NCBI GenBank assembly: GCA_023402845.1
Contig: JAEYFP010000013.1
Coordinates: forward strand, 68,358 to 132,357
DNA: 64,000 nt
Origin: Bacillota bacterium
GTDB taxonomy: Bacteria > Bacillota > Clostridia > Lachnospirales > Lachnospiraceae
Direction of reading: 5' to 3'
In this document: positions 8,639 to 16,162 of the stretch, piece by piece
Numbering within the stretch: the stretch's first letter is position 1
Layout of the letters: every line of letters begins with the position of its first letter
The notes under the pieces: generated by a model
The model's database searches: none
The model's input: the letters and a program-made list of their open reading frames with translations, nothing else
Told to the model about the DNA's origin: nothing
Made by a program: the position numbers and the translations under genes

Positions 8639-9566
8639 CTTCTTTTCCTCCGTTCTTGAGAAGCTTTGTCAGCATGCTATTGATCAGCATAATAAAGATA
8701 AACAATACGAGACCGATCGTAAACAGTACTTCCCTGTGCAGATCCGTAGCATAGCCCATTTCACTGACGATCGCCGTCGTCAGGAACCGGACGGAATTAA
8801 ACGGAAGCGGAAAATTAACGGAACTTCCTGATACAAGTGAAATTGCCATCGCTTCTCCGATTGCCCTTCCCACGCCTAGCACAATTGCGGTTACAATTCC
8901 CGACTTGGCCGCAGGGAGGATCACTTTAAAAATTGTTTGGATATTTGTAGCGCCTACCGCAAGCGAAGCACTCCTTAAATGCTCGGGCACTGCCCGTATC
9001 GACGTTTCACTGACGTTGATGACGGTTGGCAGGATCATAATCGCAAGTACAAGAATCGCCGAGATCAAATTGGCTCCACCGGTAAATTGATGCGTCGTCG
9101 AATCCCGGAATAAAAATAGTTCGAGCTTATACATAAGCGGATTTAAAATCAAAAGGCCAAGCAGGCCATAAACAACCGATGGAATTCCTGCAAGCAGTTC
9201 TACCGCAGGCTTTACAATAGAGACCACTCTTTTCGGTGCCGTCTCGGCCAAAAAGATCGCCGTAAAAACGCCGACCGGTACACCAAGCAGAATGGCTAAA
9301 AAAGTGCCGATAATAGAAGTCAGAATGACATATAAAATACCGTACTGCGGTTCCTGCGCCGTCGGCTTCCACACACTTCCAAAAAGAATCTCCTTTAACC
9401 CCACCTTAAATATAGCGGGTACACCGCCGATCAACATGTAGACGCTGATCGAGACTACTGCTATGATTGCCGCTAATGCACAGATGGTAAAAACCATCTG
9501 TGCAATCACTTCTACTCTTTTTTTGTTTTTATAAGAACCAATGATCGTTTCATGCTTCGCGTCCAT
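8631..9566 (-). CDS. pstC: Phosphate ABC transporter permease PstC
   Basis: First membrane subunit of the Pst importer, 311 residues. It has an N-terminal helix (about 23-47), a periplasmic-side loop containing FGSVWKPTAQEPQYGI, and the permease EAA-type motif near SASLAVGATNIQTIFKVILP. It follows pstS by 28 bases and overlaps pstA by 8. The assignment is clear from the pair of paralogous permeases and the flanking pstS and pstB. Confidence 0.95.
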   Translation of the reverse strand: MDAKHETIIGSYKNKKRVEVIAQMVFTICALAAIIAVVSISVYMLIGGVPAIFKVGLKEILFGSVWKPTAQEPQYGILYVILTSIIGTFLAILLGVPVGVFTAIFLAETAPKRVVSIVKPAVELLAGIPSVVYGLLGLLILNPLMYKLELFLFRDSTTHQFTGGANLISAILVLAIMILPTVINVSETSIRAVPEHLRSASLAVGATNIQTIFKVILPAAKSGIVTAIVLGVGRAIGEAMAISLVSGSSVNFPLPFNSVRFLTTAIVSEMGYATDLHREVLFTIGLVLFIFIMLINSMLTKLLKNGGKEDV

Positions 9567-9594
9567 ATATTCACCGCCGCTTTTCGTATTTTGG

Positions 9595-10530
9595 TTAATC
9601 TACCGTAATCAAACCGACGGATTTGATCAGTTCCTTTCCTGCATCCGACTGGAGATATGTAAACAGTGCCTGAACCGCTTCATTCTGTTCTGCAATCTCG
9701 CCCTTGGTAGCCATAACAAACGGTCTACTCAAGAAATAGTCACCTGCTTTAATAGTTTCTTCTGATGCTTCCACTCCTTCAAGTGTCAATTTCTTCACAC
9801 TGTCGTCTACAACATCAAGAGATACATATCCGATTGCTCCCGGTGTGGACGCTACCTTTGCCATTACGGCACCCGTGCTGTCCAATTCGTTCGCATAAGC
9901 ACAAACATCCTCGATTTCAAGAAGTTCTTCAAACGCACCTCTTGTACCTGAACCGGATTCTCTTCCTATTACAACGATCGGCTGGCTTTCACCGCCAAGA
10001 TCCGCCCAGTTTTTAATCTCGCCCTTAAAGACACTGATAAGCTGATCTTTTGTTAAATCTGCAACCGTATTAGCCGGATCTGTGACAACTGCAATTCCGT
10101 CCAATGCCACGATATTTTCCACGGCTCCGCCTTCTTTTTCACTGTCCTTTAAATTTCTTGAAGAATTTCCGATATCAGCTGTTCCTGCAAGCAATGCTTC
10201 AATTCCCGCACTGGAGCCTACGAATTCCGCGCTGACGGTTACGCCGGGATTTTCCTGCATAAATACTTCCGATAATGCATTTGCAAATTTCTCCATTGAG
10301 GTAGAGCCTACCATTGTGACACTTCCGGACAAGCTGCTCTCAGCCGGTGCTGTCTCTTCAACTGCCGCCGTTTCCTCTGCCGGGGCCTCTGCTGCATCAG
10401 CGGTTACTTCCTCGGTCACTGCCGGCTGTTCCTGCTCTGTGCTTGCAGCAGAACCGCAACCTGCAAGAAGTGCTGCCGTCATTGTTACGGCTGCCATCAT
10501 TGTCATTAATTTCATTGTACGATTTTTCAT
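9595..10530 (-). CDS. pstS: Phosphate-binding lipoprotein PstS
   Basis: Extracellular phosphate receptor anchored as a lipoprotein. The N-terminal signal peptide ends in a lipobox (LLAGC, Cys about 25). A low-complexity Ala/Glu/Thr linker (about 30-65) precedes the binding domain. The phosphate-contact motifs are SGSVTMVGSTSMEKFA and GRESGSGTRGAFEEL. It is the first gene of the pst-pho operon, with a purine-rich ribosome site (AAGAGGAG) and the PhoP-box-like repeats upstream. The 311-residue length is usual. Confidence 0.96.
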   Translation of the reverse strand: MKNRTMKLMTMMAAVTMTAALLAGCGSAASTEQEQPAVTEEVTADAAEAPAEETAAVEETAPAESSLSGSVTMVGSTSMEKFANALSEVFMQENPGVTVSAEFVGSSAGIEALLAGTADIGNSSRNLKDSEKEGGAVENIVALDGIAVVTDPANTVADLTKDQLISVFKGEIKNWADLGGESQPIVVIGRESGSGTRGAFEELLEIEDVCAYANELDSTGAVMAKVASTPGAIGYVSLDVVDDSVKKLTLEGVEASEETIKAGDYFLSRPFVMATKGEIAEQNEAVQALFTYLQSDAGKELIKSVGLITVD

Positions 10531-10636
10531 AATGTTCCTCTTCTCCTCTTGTTTTCATTTTTAAAAAATCCATACGGTCACAAAATTTTGCTTCCCGCTT
10601 ACATGATAAAGAATAGCATGAACACTTTTTTCAGGA

Positions 10637-10675
10637 TATCATAGTTATGTATAAAATTTGTAAAGGGAGTGTAAA
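10637..10675 (-). promoter_or_regulatory. PhoP-box-like 11-bp direct repeats upstream of pstS
   Basis: Read on the minus strand, TTTACA (10675-10670), TTTACA (10664-10659) and TATACA (10653-10648) recur every 11 bases. A weaker fourth unit, ATGATA, lies at 10642-10637. The Bacillus PhoP box is TT(A/C/T)A(C/T)A repeated with 5-base spacers. A possible -10 (TATTCT) lies about 20 bases further downstream. The array begins inside the 3' arm of the eno terminator. Autoregulation by the downstream-encoded PhoP is inferred. Confidence 0.7.
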
Positions 10676-10697
10676 GTATCACATTTTACACTCCCTC
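10661..10697 (-). terminator. Terminator hairpin after eno
   Basis: Arms 10665-10675 and 10685-10695 form a perfect 11-bp stem (GGGAGTGTAAA / TTTACACTCCC) with a 9-base loop. It lies 14 bases past the eno stop. The following run on the minus strand (TTTACAAATTTT) is only moderately T-rich. Two PhoP-box-like repeats lie in or directly after its 3' arm. Confidence 0.65.
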
Positions 10698-10709
10698 TTA
10701 CAAATGTTG

Positions 10710-12020
10710 TCATCGATGCAGTTCCTCAAATGGAGACTCATATACGGCGTTTGTGCCAAGCAGCTCCTCAATACGCAGAAGCTGGTTGTATTTTGCCGTC
10801 CTGTCACTCCTGCACGGTGCGCCCGTCTTAATCTGTCCCGCATTTGCGGCAACGGCAATATCTGCAATGACCGTATCCTCCGTTTCTCCCGAACGGTGTG
10901 AAATAACCGTCTGGTAGCCGCTTCTCTTTGCCATTTCAATTGCGTCGAAAGCTTCACTGAGCGTCCCGATCTGATTGACCTTCACTAGAATAGCATTTGC
11001 TGTTTCCAGATGAATTCCCGCTTCCAGCCGTTTCGTATTTGTCACAAACAGATCGTCACCAACAAGCTGCACTCGCTTTCCAAGCCGTTTTGTCATCTGC
11101 TTCCAGCCATCCCAATCATCCTCATGAAGCCCGTCCTCAATTGATAAAATCGGATACCGCTCGATCAGGCTTTCATAATAGCCGATCAGTTCCGAGGAAT
11201 CCCGTACGATTTTCTTATCCTGCAGTTTTCCCTCTCCTTCGAATACATAGACATTCAGCGATTCGTCATACAACTCGCTCGCCGCCGCATCGATTGCAAT
11301 TCCGATGTCTTTTCCCGGCATATAACCGCTCCGCAGAATCGCCTCGACAATCAGCTCCAACACCGCTTCCGCCGTCGGCAAATCAGGAGCGAATCCACCC
11401 TCATCGCCGATTCCCGTAGACAACCCCTTTTCCTTGCAGAGCAATTTTAATACATGATAGATTTCGGAGCAGATACGGAGTGCCTTTTTAAATTCTCCTG
11501 CCATCGCAGGCACAATCATGAATTCCTGAAAGTCCACCGTATTGTCCGCATGCTTTCCTCCATTTAAAATATTCATCATCGGGACAGGCATCCGGTAGGC
11601 ATTACTGCCGCCAAGATAGCGAAATAACGGGATATGAAGCGATTCTGCCGCTGCCCTTGCGGCTGCCATTGATACACCTAACATTGCGTTAGCGCCAAGA
11701 TTTTCTTTATTTTCCGTCCCATCCAGCTCTTTGAGCAGCAAATCTATCTGTCGTTGATCCAATACATTTTTGCCTATCAGCGCTGTCCGTATTTTTTGAT
11801 TGACATTGCATACGGCCTTTTCCACACCGAGACCGCGGTAGCGCGCCTCTCCATCTCTCAATTCCACTGCTTCAAAACGCCCGGTGCTGGCGCCCGAAGG
11901 CACAGATGCCAACCCTGTATGAACTCCGTCTGCCGTCACCTCCACTTCTACCGTCGGATTCCCACGGGAATCCAGTATTTCCCTCGCACAAATTTCTGTG
12001 ATGATTGCTTCCCGGTACAT
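10710..12020 (-). CDS. eno: Enolase
   Basis: Interconverts 2-phosphoglycerate and phosphoenolpyruvate in glycolysis. The 436-residue protein is full length. It shows the N-terminal REILDSRGNPTVEVEV, the GDEGGFAPDL loop, the metal-binding SIEDGLHEDDWDGW region, and SHRSGETEDT with the catalytic-site serine/histidine. Its ribosome site TAGGAGGA is buried in a perfect 14-bp hairpin (12026-12066). It lies 73 bases downstream of gpmI, the preceding glycolytic enzyme, on the same strand. The protein assignment is secure. Confidence 0.97.
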   Translation of the reverse strand: MYREAIITEICAREILDSRGNPTVEVEVTADGVHTGLASVPSGASTGRFEAVELRDGEARYRGLGVEKAVCNVNQKIRTALIGKNVLDQRQIDLLLKELDGTENKENLGANAMLGVSMAAARAAAESLHIPLFRYLGGSNAYRMPVPMMNILNGGKHADNTVDFQEFMIVPAMAGEFKKALRICSEIYHVLKLLCKEKGLSTGIGDEGGFAPDLPTAEAVLELIVEAILRSGYMPGKDIGIAIDAAASELYDESLNVYVFEGEGKLQDKKIVRDSSELIGYYESLIERYPILSIEDGLHEDDWDGWKQMTKRLGKRVQLVGDDLFVTNTKRLEAGIHLETANAILVKVNQIGTLSEAFDAIEMAKRSGYQTVISHRSGETEDTVIADIAVAANAGQIKTGAPCRSDRTAKYNQLLRIEELLGTNAVYESPFEELHR

Positions 12021-12025
12021 ATAAA

Positions 12026-12066
12026 ATTCCTCCTAATACAATGATAAGGATAGTATTAGGAGGAAT
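12026..12066 (-). promoter_or_regulatory. Perfect 14-bp hairpin covering the eno ribosome-binding site
   Basis: Positions 12026-12039 and 12053-12066 are perfect inverted repeats with a 13-base loop. On the minus strand the 3' arm contains TAGGAGGA, the eno Shine-Dalgarno sequence, which ends 9 bases before the ATG. The 5' arm TCCTCCTA would mask it. TTTTATAT follows the stem, so it could also act as a weak terminator between gpmI and eno. No known riboswitch family is recognised. Confidence 0.7.
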
Positions 12067-12093
12067 CCGGTTCCATATTCTATTTCTAACAAT

Positions 12094-13635
12094 TTATTTT
12101 TTGATAAGCAAGGACTTTCCCGTCATTTCCTTCGGCTGCTTCATACCCATCGTCTCAATCAGCGTCGGCACAATATCAGCCAGACAACCGCCTTCGCGCA
12201 GCGTATAGGAAGAATCATAATTGACGAGGATAAATGGCACCGGATTAGTTGTGTGTGCCGTAAACGGTGTCCCCGTTTCATAATCAACGAGCTGTTCCGC
12301 ATTACCGTGATCCGCGCAGACAAACAGCACGCCGCCGACTTCTTTTACAGCGTCAACTGCTCTTCCGACACATTCATCGACAGCTTCTACCGCCTTGATT
12401 GCCGCACTTTCTACGCCGGTGTGTCCTACCATGTCCGGATTTGCAAAGTTGATGATGATCACATCATATTTATCGGCCTTGATTGCCTTTACGAGGTTAT
12501 CGCAAACTTCGTAAGCGCTCATCTCCGGCTTTAAGTCGTATGTTGCGACTTTCGGGGATTTTACAAGAATCCTTATCTCTCCCTCATTCGGTTCTTCCAC
12601 GCCGCCGTTAAAGAAAAAAGTCACATGCGCATATTTCTCTGTTTCGGCAATTCTTGCCTGCGTCATATTATGATCGGCAAGCCACTCGCCAAATGTATTC
12701 GTAACAGCTACCTTTTTAAACGCGACAAGCTTGTTTTCAATTAACGGATCATAATCAGAAAAACATACATAAATAATATCAAGCTTCTTATCCCGCTTAA
12801 AGGAACGGAATTCATCATCACAGAAGGCATGTGTAATTTCACGGGCTCTGTCCGGTCTGAAATTGAAGAAGATTACAGAATCCTCATCATTGATTGTACC
12901 GACCGGTACTCCTCCGTTGACGATCACGGTCGGCTTAACAAATTCATCTGTTTCGTTTCTGTCGTAGGAAGCCTGAATCGCCTCCTCGGCGTTGGCTGCC
13001 TTTAAGCCTTCTCCATGTGTCAAAGCGGCATAAGCAAGCTTCACACGATCATAATTATTATCTCTGTCCATTACATAGTAACGTCCCATAACCGAAGCAA
13101 TTTCACCGATACCAATTTCACGCATCTTTGCCTGAAGCTGCTCTGCATAACCCTTGCCAGACTTCGGCGGCGTATCGCGGCCATCCAAAAAGCAATGCAC
13201 ATAAACCTTGCGCAGATTATGCCTCTTTGCCATTTCCAACAAGCCGTACAGATGTGTGATATGACTGTGCACACCGCCGTCTGATAATAGACCAAATAAA
13301 TGAAGGGCGGAATCACCCTTCTTACAATTTTCAATTGCCGTCAAAAGCGCTTTATTCTCAAAAAATACACCATCCTGAATCTCTTTTGTAATTCTTGTAA
13401 GCTCCTGGTATACGATGCGGCCGGCACCCATATTCAGATGTCCGACTTCGGAGTTTCCCATTTGTCCGTCAGGAAGTCCGACTGCCATACCGCTTGCAAG
13501 TCCTCTTACAAACGGATAATCGCGCATCAGTCCGTCAATTACGGGCGTCTTCGCTTCGTATACGGCATTTCCGTCCTGTCGCTCATTTAACCCGTAGCCA
13601 TCTAAAATCATTAATACTGTTGGTTTTTTACTCAT
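12094..13635 (-). CDS. gpmI: 2,3-bisphosphoglycerate-independent phosphoglycerate mutase
   Basis: Manganese-dependent interconversion of 3- and 2-phosphoglycerate. It is an alkaline-phosphatase-superfamily enzyme. The N-terminal metal site is LMILDGYG. The phosphoserine nucleophile lies in GQMGNSEVGHLNMGAGR. Later sites include DGRDTPP, NFRPDRARE, NFANPDMVGHTG and CADHGNAE. I start at the ATG followed by SKKPTVLMILDG because AGGAG lies 7 bases before it; the open frame extends 7 codons further upstream. The protein has about 513 residues, as usual. It pairs with eno downstream. Confidence 0.96.
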   Translation of the reverse strand: MSKKPTVLMILDGYGLNERQDGNAVYEAKTPVIDGLMRDYPFVRGLASGMAVGLPDGQMGNSEVGHLNMGAGRIVYQELTRITKEIQDGVFFENKALLTAIENCKKGDSALHLFGLLSDGGVHSHITHLYGLLEMAKRHNLRKVYVHCFLDGRDTPPKSGKGYAEQLQAKMREIGIGEIASVMGRYYVMDRDNNYDRVKLAYAALTHGEGLKAANAEEAIQASYDRNETDEFVKPTVIVNGGVPVGTINDEDSVIFFNFRPDRAREITHAFCDDEFRSFKRDKKLDIIYVCFSDYDPLIENKLVAFKKVAVTNTFGEWLADHNMTQARIAETEKYAHVTFFFNGGVEEPNEGEIRILVKSPKVATYDLKPEMSAYEVCDNLVKAIKADKYDVIIINFANPDMVGHTGVESAAIKAVEAVDECVGRAVDAVKEVGGVLFVCADHGNAEQLVDYETGTPFTAHTTNPVPFILVNYDSSYTLREGGCLADIVPTLIETMGMKQPKEMTGKSLLIKK

Positions 13636-13697
13636 CTTCATTCTCCTTCTGTACAACCTGCATTTACTGTTCCTTGCACTCCATATCCACTTTAGGA

Positions 13698-13726
13698 ATT
13701 ATACACTTTTTATCCTGTGACCGCAA
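13698..13726 (-). promoter_or_regulatory. Promoter for gpmI (and eno)
   Basis: On the minus strand, TTGCGG (13726-13721) and TATAAT (13703-13698) are 17 bases apart, about 60 bases before gpmI. The elements overlap the last bases of the upstream Mrr-like gene (stop at 13699). Confidence 0.6.
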
Positions 13727-14520
13727 TAACTTTTATACCGGATCAAGCACTTGACAAATATTCTCAAATTGATTGCATTCAGAAAGATCAGCAGCGCAAG
13801 CATTCCCATATAGGAAGGATCCGCAGCACCTTTCATACTGTTTATCAGGTACAGACAGCCAATTGAATAAATCGGATAGACAGTAAGAAAGCTCCCCATC
13901 AGAAGCCATGCTCTTCCTTCATTTTTCTTTTTGAGCGCTTCACTGTCTTCTTTCAGCATCTCATGTAAAAATAGGAGCTGATGCTTCCCCTTTTTGTCCT
14001 CCTGCTCCAAAAGTCTGACGAATCTGCCAAACAGGTAGCCGTTGATCAGATCAATTCCATGCTTGCCTGCATAGACAACCGCATTCTGCGTAAAATCGCT
14101 TGTCGTCACGAAGCAGGCGCCATCCGCCTCGGTATCAAGCATGGCGGAATGCAGCTTCTGTATACGCTCCCTGCTGATTCTATATTGCGGCTGGTAAAGC
14201 TTGACCTCAGCGACATATTTTTTATTATTTTTATACATAATCACATCCTTACCGCCGTCATTTACCGCCTTTGTCACCGTCACCTGCTCATAACCGGCAC
14301 TTTCAAATACAGCGGCCACATAGCTTTCAAAAAGAATGGGTCTGCTGTGAAATTCATTAAGCAGTAGCTCGGTTGTCTTTTCCGCTTCCAGATACTCTTG
14401 ATCCGCCCGTTTTTTTTTGCGGTACCGGCGGTAGGCAAGTGTCCCCCGATTACATGCCCTGATCAGATAGCCTGCAAACAAAAATGACACAAAAATAAGA
14501 ATTTGAATTGCGTAAGCCAT
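13699..14520 (-). CDS. Membrane-anchored Mrr-like restriction endonuclease-fold protein
   Basis: Predicted nuclease of the PD-(D/E)xK Mrr_cat type, 273 residues. An N-terminal membrane helix (about 2-22) is followed by a basic linker (RRYRKKKR). The catalytic domain (about 60-170) shows the pattern DGGKDV (Asp92), then AEVK (Glu105, Lys107), and a C-terminal GIDLINGYLF as in the Mrr family. Two further hydrophobic segments lie near 205-250. The start chosen is the ATG at 14520, with GGGGAGG only 3 bases away; a TTG 12 bases upstream is possible. Whether it acts on DNA, and which, cannot be told. No methyltransferase is nearby, so a classical restriction system is unlikely. Confidence 0.7.
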   Translation of the reverse strand: MAYAIQILIFVSFLFAGYLIRACNRGTLAYRRYRKKKRADQEYLEAEKTTELLLNEFHSRPILFESYVAAVFESAGYEQVTVTKAVNDGGKDVIMYKNNKKYVAEVKLYQPQYRISRERIQKLHSAMLDTEADGACFVTTSDFTQNAVVYAGKHGIDLINGYLFGRFVRLLEQEDKKGKHQLLFLHEMLKEDSEALKKKNEGRAWLLMGSFLTVYPIYSIGCLYLINSMKGAADPSYMGMLALLIFLNAINLRIFVKCLIRYKSYCGHRIKSV

Positions 14521-14622
14521 ATTCCTCCCCAAAAAAGGAAGCCCTACTCTTCCAACGGCAGAGTGGACTTCATTCTATCCTTTTAATACGACCGGATACC
14601 TCTGTTTGCTGCCGGATATCCG

Positions 14623-14967
14623 TCACTGCTCATTTACATTTGCCGCATCAAACATGTCATAAATGGCAATTTTGCCCGCATCTGCTTCAGTCATACCTAC
14701 AAACGTCGCTCCATAGACATTTTCCTCGCCGTCAGTATCCAAACGTGTTATATTGACAAATGTATGAATGATCTCCTTTGTCCAAATCGTCAGCTCCGTT
14801 TCATAAACCGAATTGATCTCCAGTGTTCTTTTGCATTTAAAACCAATCCCCGTCTTGGAAAGATTAAGAACCTCCACCGGTATGATATCGTCCTTCCCCG
14901 AATCAATCCGCTGCATTACAAGAAACGCGTCCAGCACGATCCGTCTGTTTCTTCTCTTTTCCTCCAT
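14623..14967 (-). CDS. PilZ-domain cyclic-di-GMP-binding protein
   Basis: Small cytosolic protein (114 residues) consisting of one PilZ domain. The N-terminal arginine motif is EKRRNRRI (3-10). The second c-di-GMP-binding motif, in the N-x-S-x-x-G form, is NLSKTGIGF. Both ligand motifs are intact, so nucleotide binding is likely. The start is the ATG at 14967 with AAGGGG 6 bases upstream; 7 more codons are open before it. The output function is unknown. The window also encodes a diguanylate cyclase at 37338-38699 and an HD-domain regulator at 48635-49693, so it has at least one in-window candidate partner. Confidence 0.82.
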   Translation of the reverse strand: MEEKRRNRRIVLDAFLVMQRIDSGKDDIIPVEVLNLSKTGIGFKCKRTLEINSVYETELTIWTKEIIHTFVNITRLDTDGEENVYGATFVGMTEADAGKIAIYDMFDAANVNEQ

Positions 14968-15054
14968 ATGGTACCCCTTTCCATACATGATGTCTCTGAA
15001 TGATCGGATGCAGTCTTATTTTGGTTAAAACTGTAGCCTCAAATATACATATTT

Positions 15055-15083
15055 ATCATATAATACTTTGCTTATTCTTACAA
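15055..15083 (-). promoter_or_regulatory. Promoter for the PilZ gene
   Basis: On the minus strand, TTGTAA (15083-15078) and TATGAT (15060-15055) lie 17 bases apart, 88 bases before the PilZ start. This suggests a single-gene unit separate from queA upstream. Confidence 0.5.
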
Positions 15084-15102
15084 GCCATATTTTACAAACC
15101 GT

Positions 15103-16146
15103 TTACATATTTTTCAAATGATCTGTAATAAGCATCGCATCTCCAAAAGAAAAAAAACGATAATTTTCCTTCACTGCCTCTCTGTAAGCCGATAAAATAT
15201 GTTCTTTGCCGGCAAGCGCAGAGACGAGCATCAAAAGGGTAGATTCCGGCAGGTGAAAATTTGTGATAAGACAATCCATTAACTTGAAACGATAACCCGG
15301 ATAGATAAAAATATCCGTATTCCCTCCACCTGCCATTAAATGCCCATTTTCTTCCGCCGCACTCTCGATTGTGCGGCAGCTTGTCGTTCCAACACAGATG
15401 ACCCGGTGTCCGCTTTCCTTCGCTCTGTTAATTTTCTCAGCCGCTTCCTGTGTAATTTGATAGTATTCGGAATGCATATGGTGCTCAAGTACATTTTCAA
15501 CCTTCACAGGCCGAAATGTACCAAGCCCCACATGTAACGTTACATACGCGATGATAATACCGCTTTCTTCAAGCTGTGCAAGCAGCTCCTTTGTGAAATG
15601 CAACCCTGCCGTCGGTGCCGCCGCAGAGCCTTCATACTTGGCATAAACAGTCTGATAGCGGTTTTTATCCTTTAGCTTATGTGTAATATATGGGGGCAGC
15701 GGCATTTCGCCCAGCTGGTCGAGCACCTCTTCAAAAATACCGTCATAAAAAAACTGAACGAGCCGGCCCCCCGCCTCTGTAGTATCCAAAATCTCCGCCT
15801 TTAGAATACCGCCGCCAAAGCATAGACGCGCACCCGCACGCAGCTTTTTACCAGGCTTTACAAGCGTCTCCCATATATCATTATCCTTACGCTTTAAAAG
15901 CAGCACCTCCGCATTTGCTCCGGTATTTTCTTTAACGCCCAAAAGTCTTGCCGGGATGACCTTTGTATTATTTAACACAAGACAGTCCCCGGAAGTTAAA
16001 AAATTACCGATTTCCCGAAATTGATGATGGGCGATCCCTCCTGTCTGCTTATCAAGCACAAGCAGGCGGGAGGCCGCACGATCCTCCAAAGGATCCTGTG
16101 CAATCAGTTCCTTTGGAAGATCAAAATAAAACTCTGAGGTTTTCAT
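15103..16146 (-). CDS. queA: S-adenosylmethionine:tRNA ribosyltransferase-isomerase
   Basis: Builds epoxyqueuosine at the wobble base of GUN-anticodon tRNAs (Tyr, His, Asn, Asp) from S-adenosylmethionine. The 347-residue protein starts MKTSEFYFDLPKELIAQ and has the family motifs DRAASRLLVL, GSAAAPTAGLHFT, THVGLGTFRPV-like LHVGLGTFRPV, and NFHLPESTLLMLV. I start at 16146 because AGGA lies 6 bases upstream; the open frame runs 18 codons further into pheT. It lies 16 bases after pheT, so it belongs to the T-box-controlled pheST transcript, a different setting from the more familiar ruvB-queA-tgt order. Confidence 0.95.
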   Translation of the reverse strand: MKTSEFYFDLPKELIAQDPLEDRAASRLLVLDKQTGGIAHHQFREIGNFLTSGDCLVLNNTKVIPARLLGVKENTGANAEVLLLKRKDNDIWETLVKPGKKLRAGARLCFGGGILKAEILDTTEAGGRLVQFFYDGIFEEVLDQLGEMPLPPYITHKLKDKNRYQTVYAKYEGSAAAPTAGLHFTKELLAQLEESGIIIAYVTLHVGLGTFRPVKVENVLEHHMHSEYYQITQEAAEKINRAKESGHRVICVGTTSCRTIESAAEENGHLMAGGGNTDIFIYPGYRFKLMDCLITNFHLPESTLLMLVSALAGKEHILSAYREAVKENYRFFSFGDAMLITDHLKNM

Positions 16147-16162
16147 TTGCATTCCTGTTTCC

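Noticed and set aside
10082..10564. Plus-strand open frame of 160 codons opposite pstS
   Set aside because: It is antisense to a secure pstS gene and has an Ala/Ser-rich composition produced by that gene's linker.
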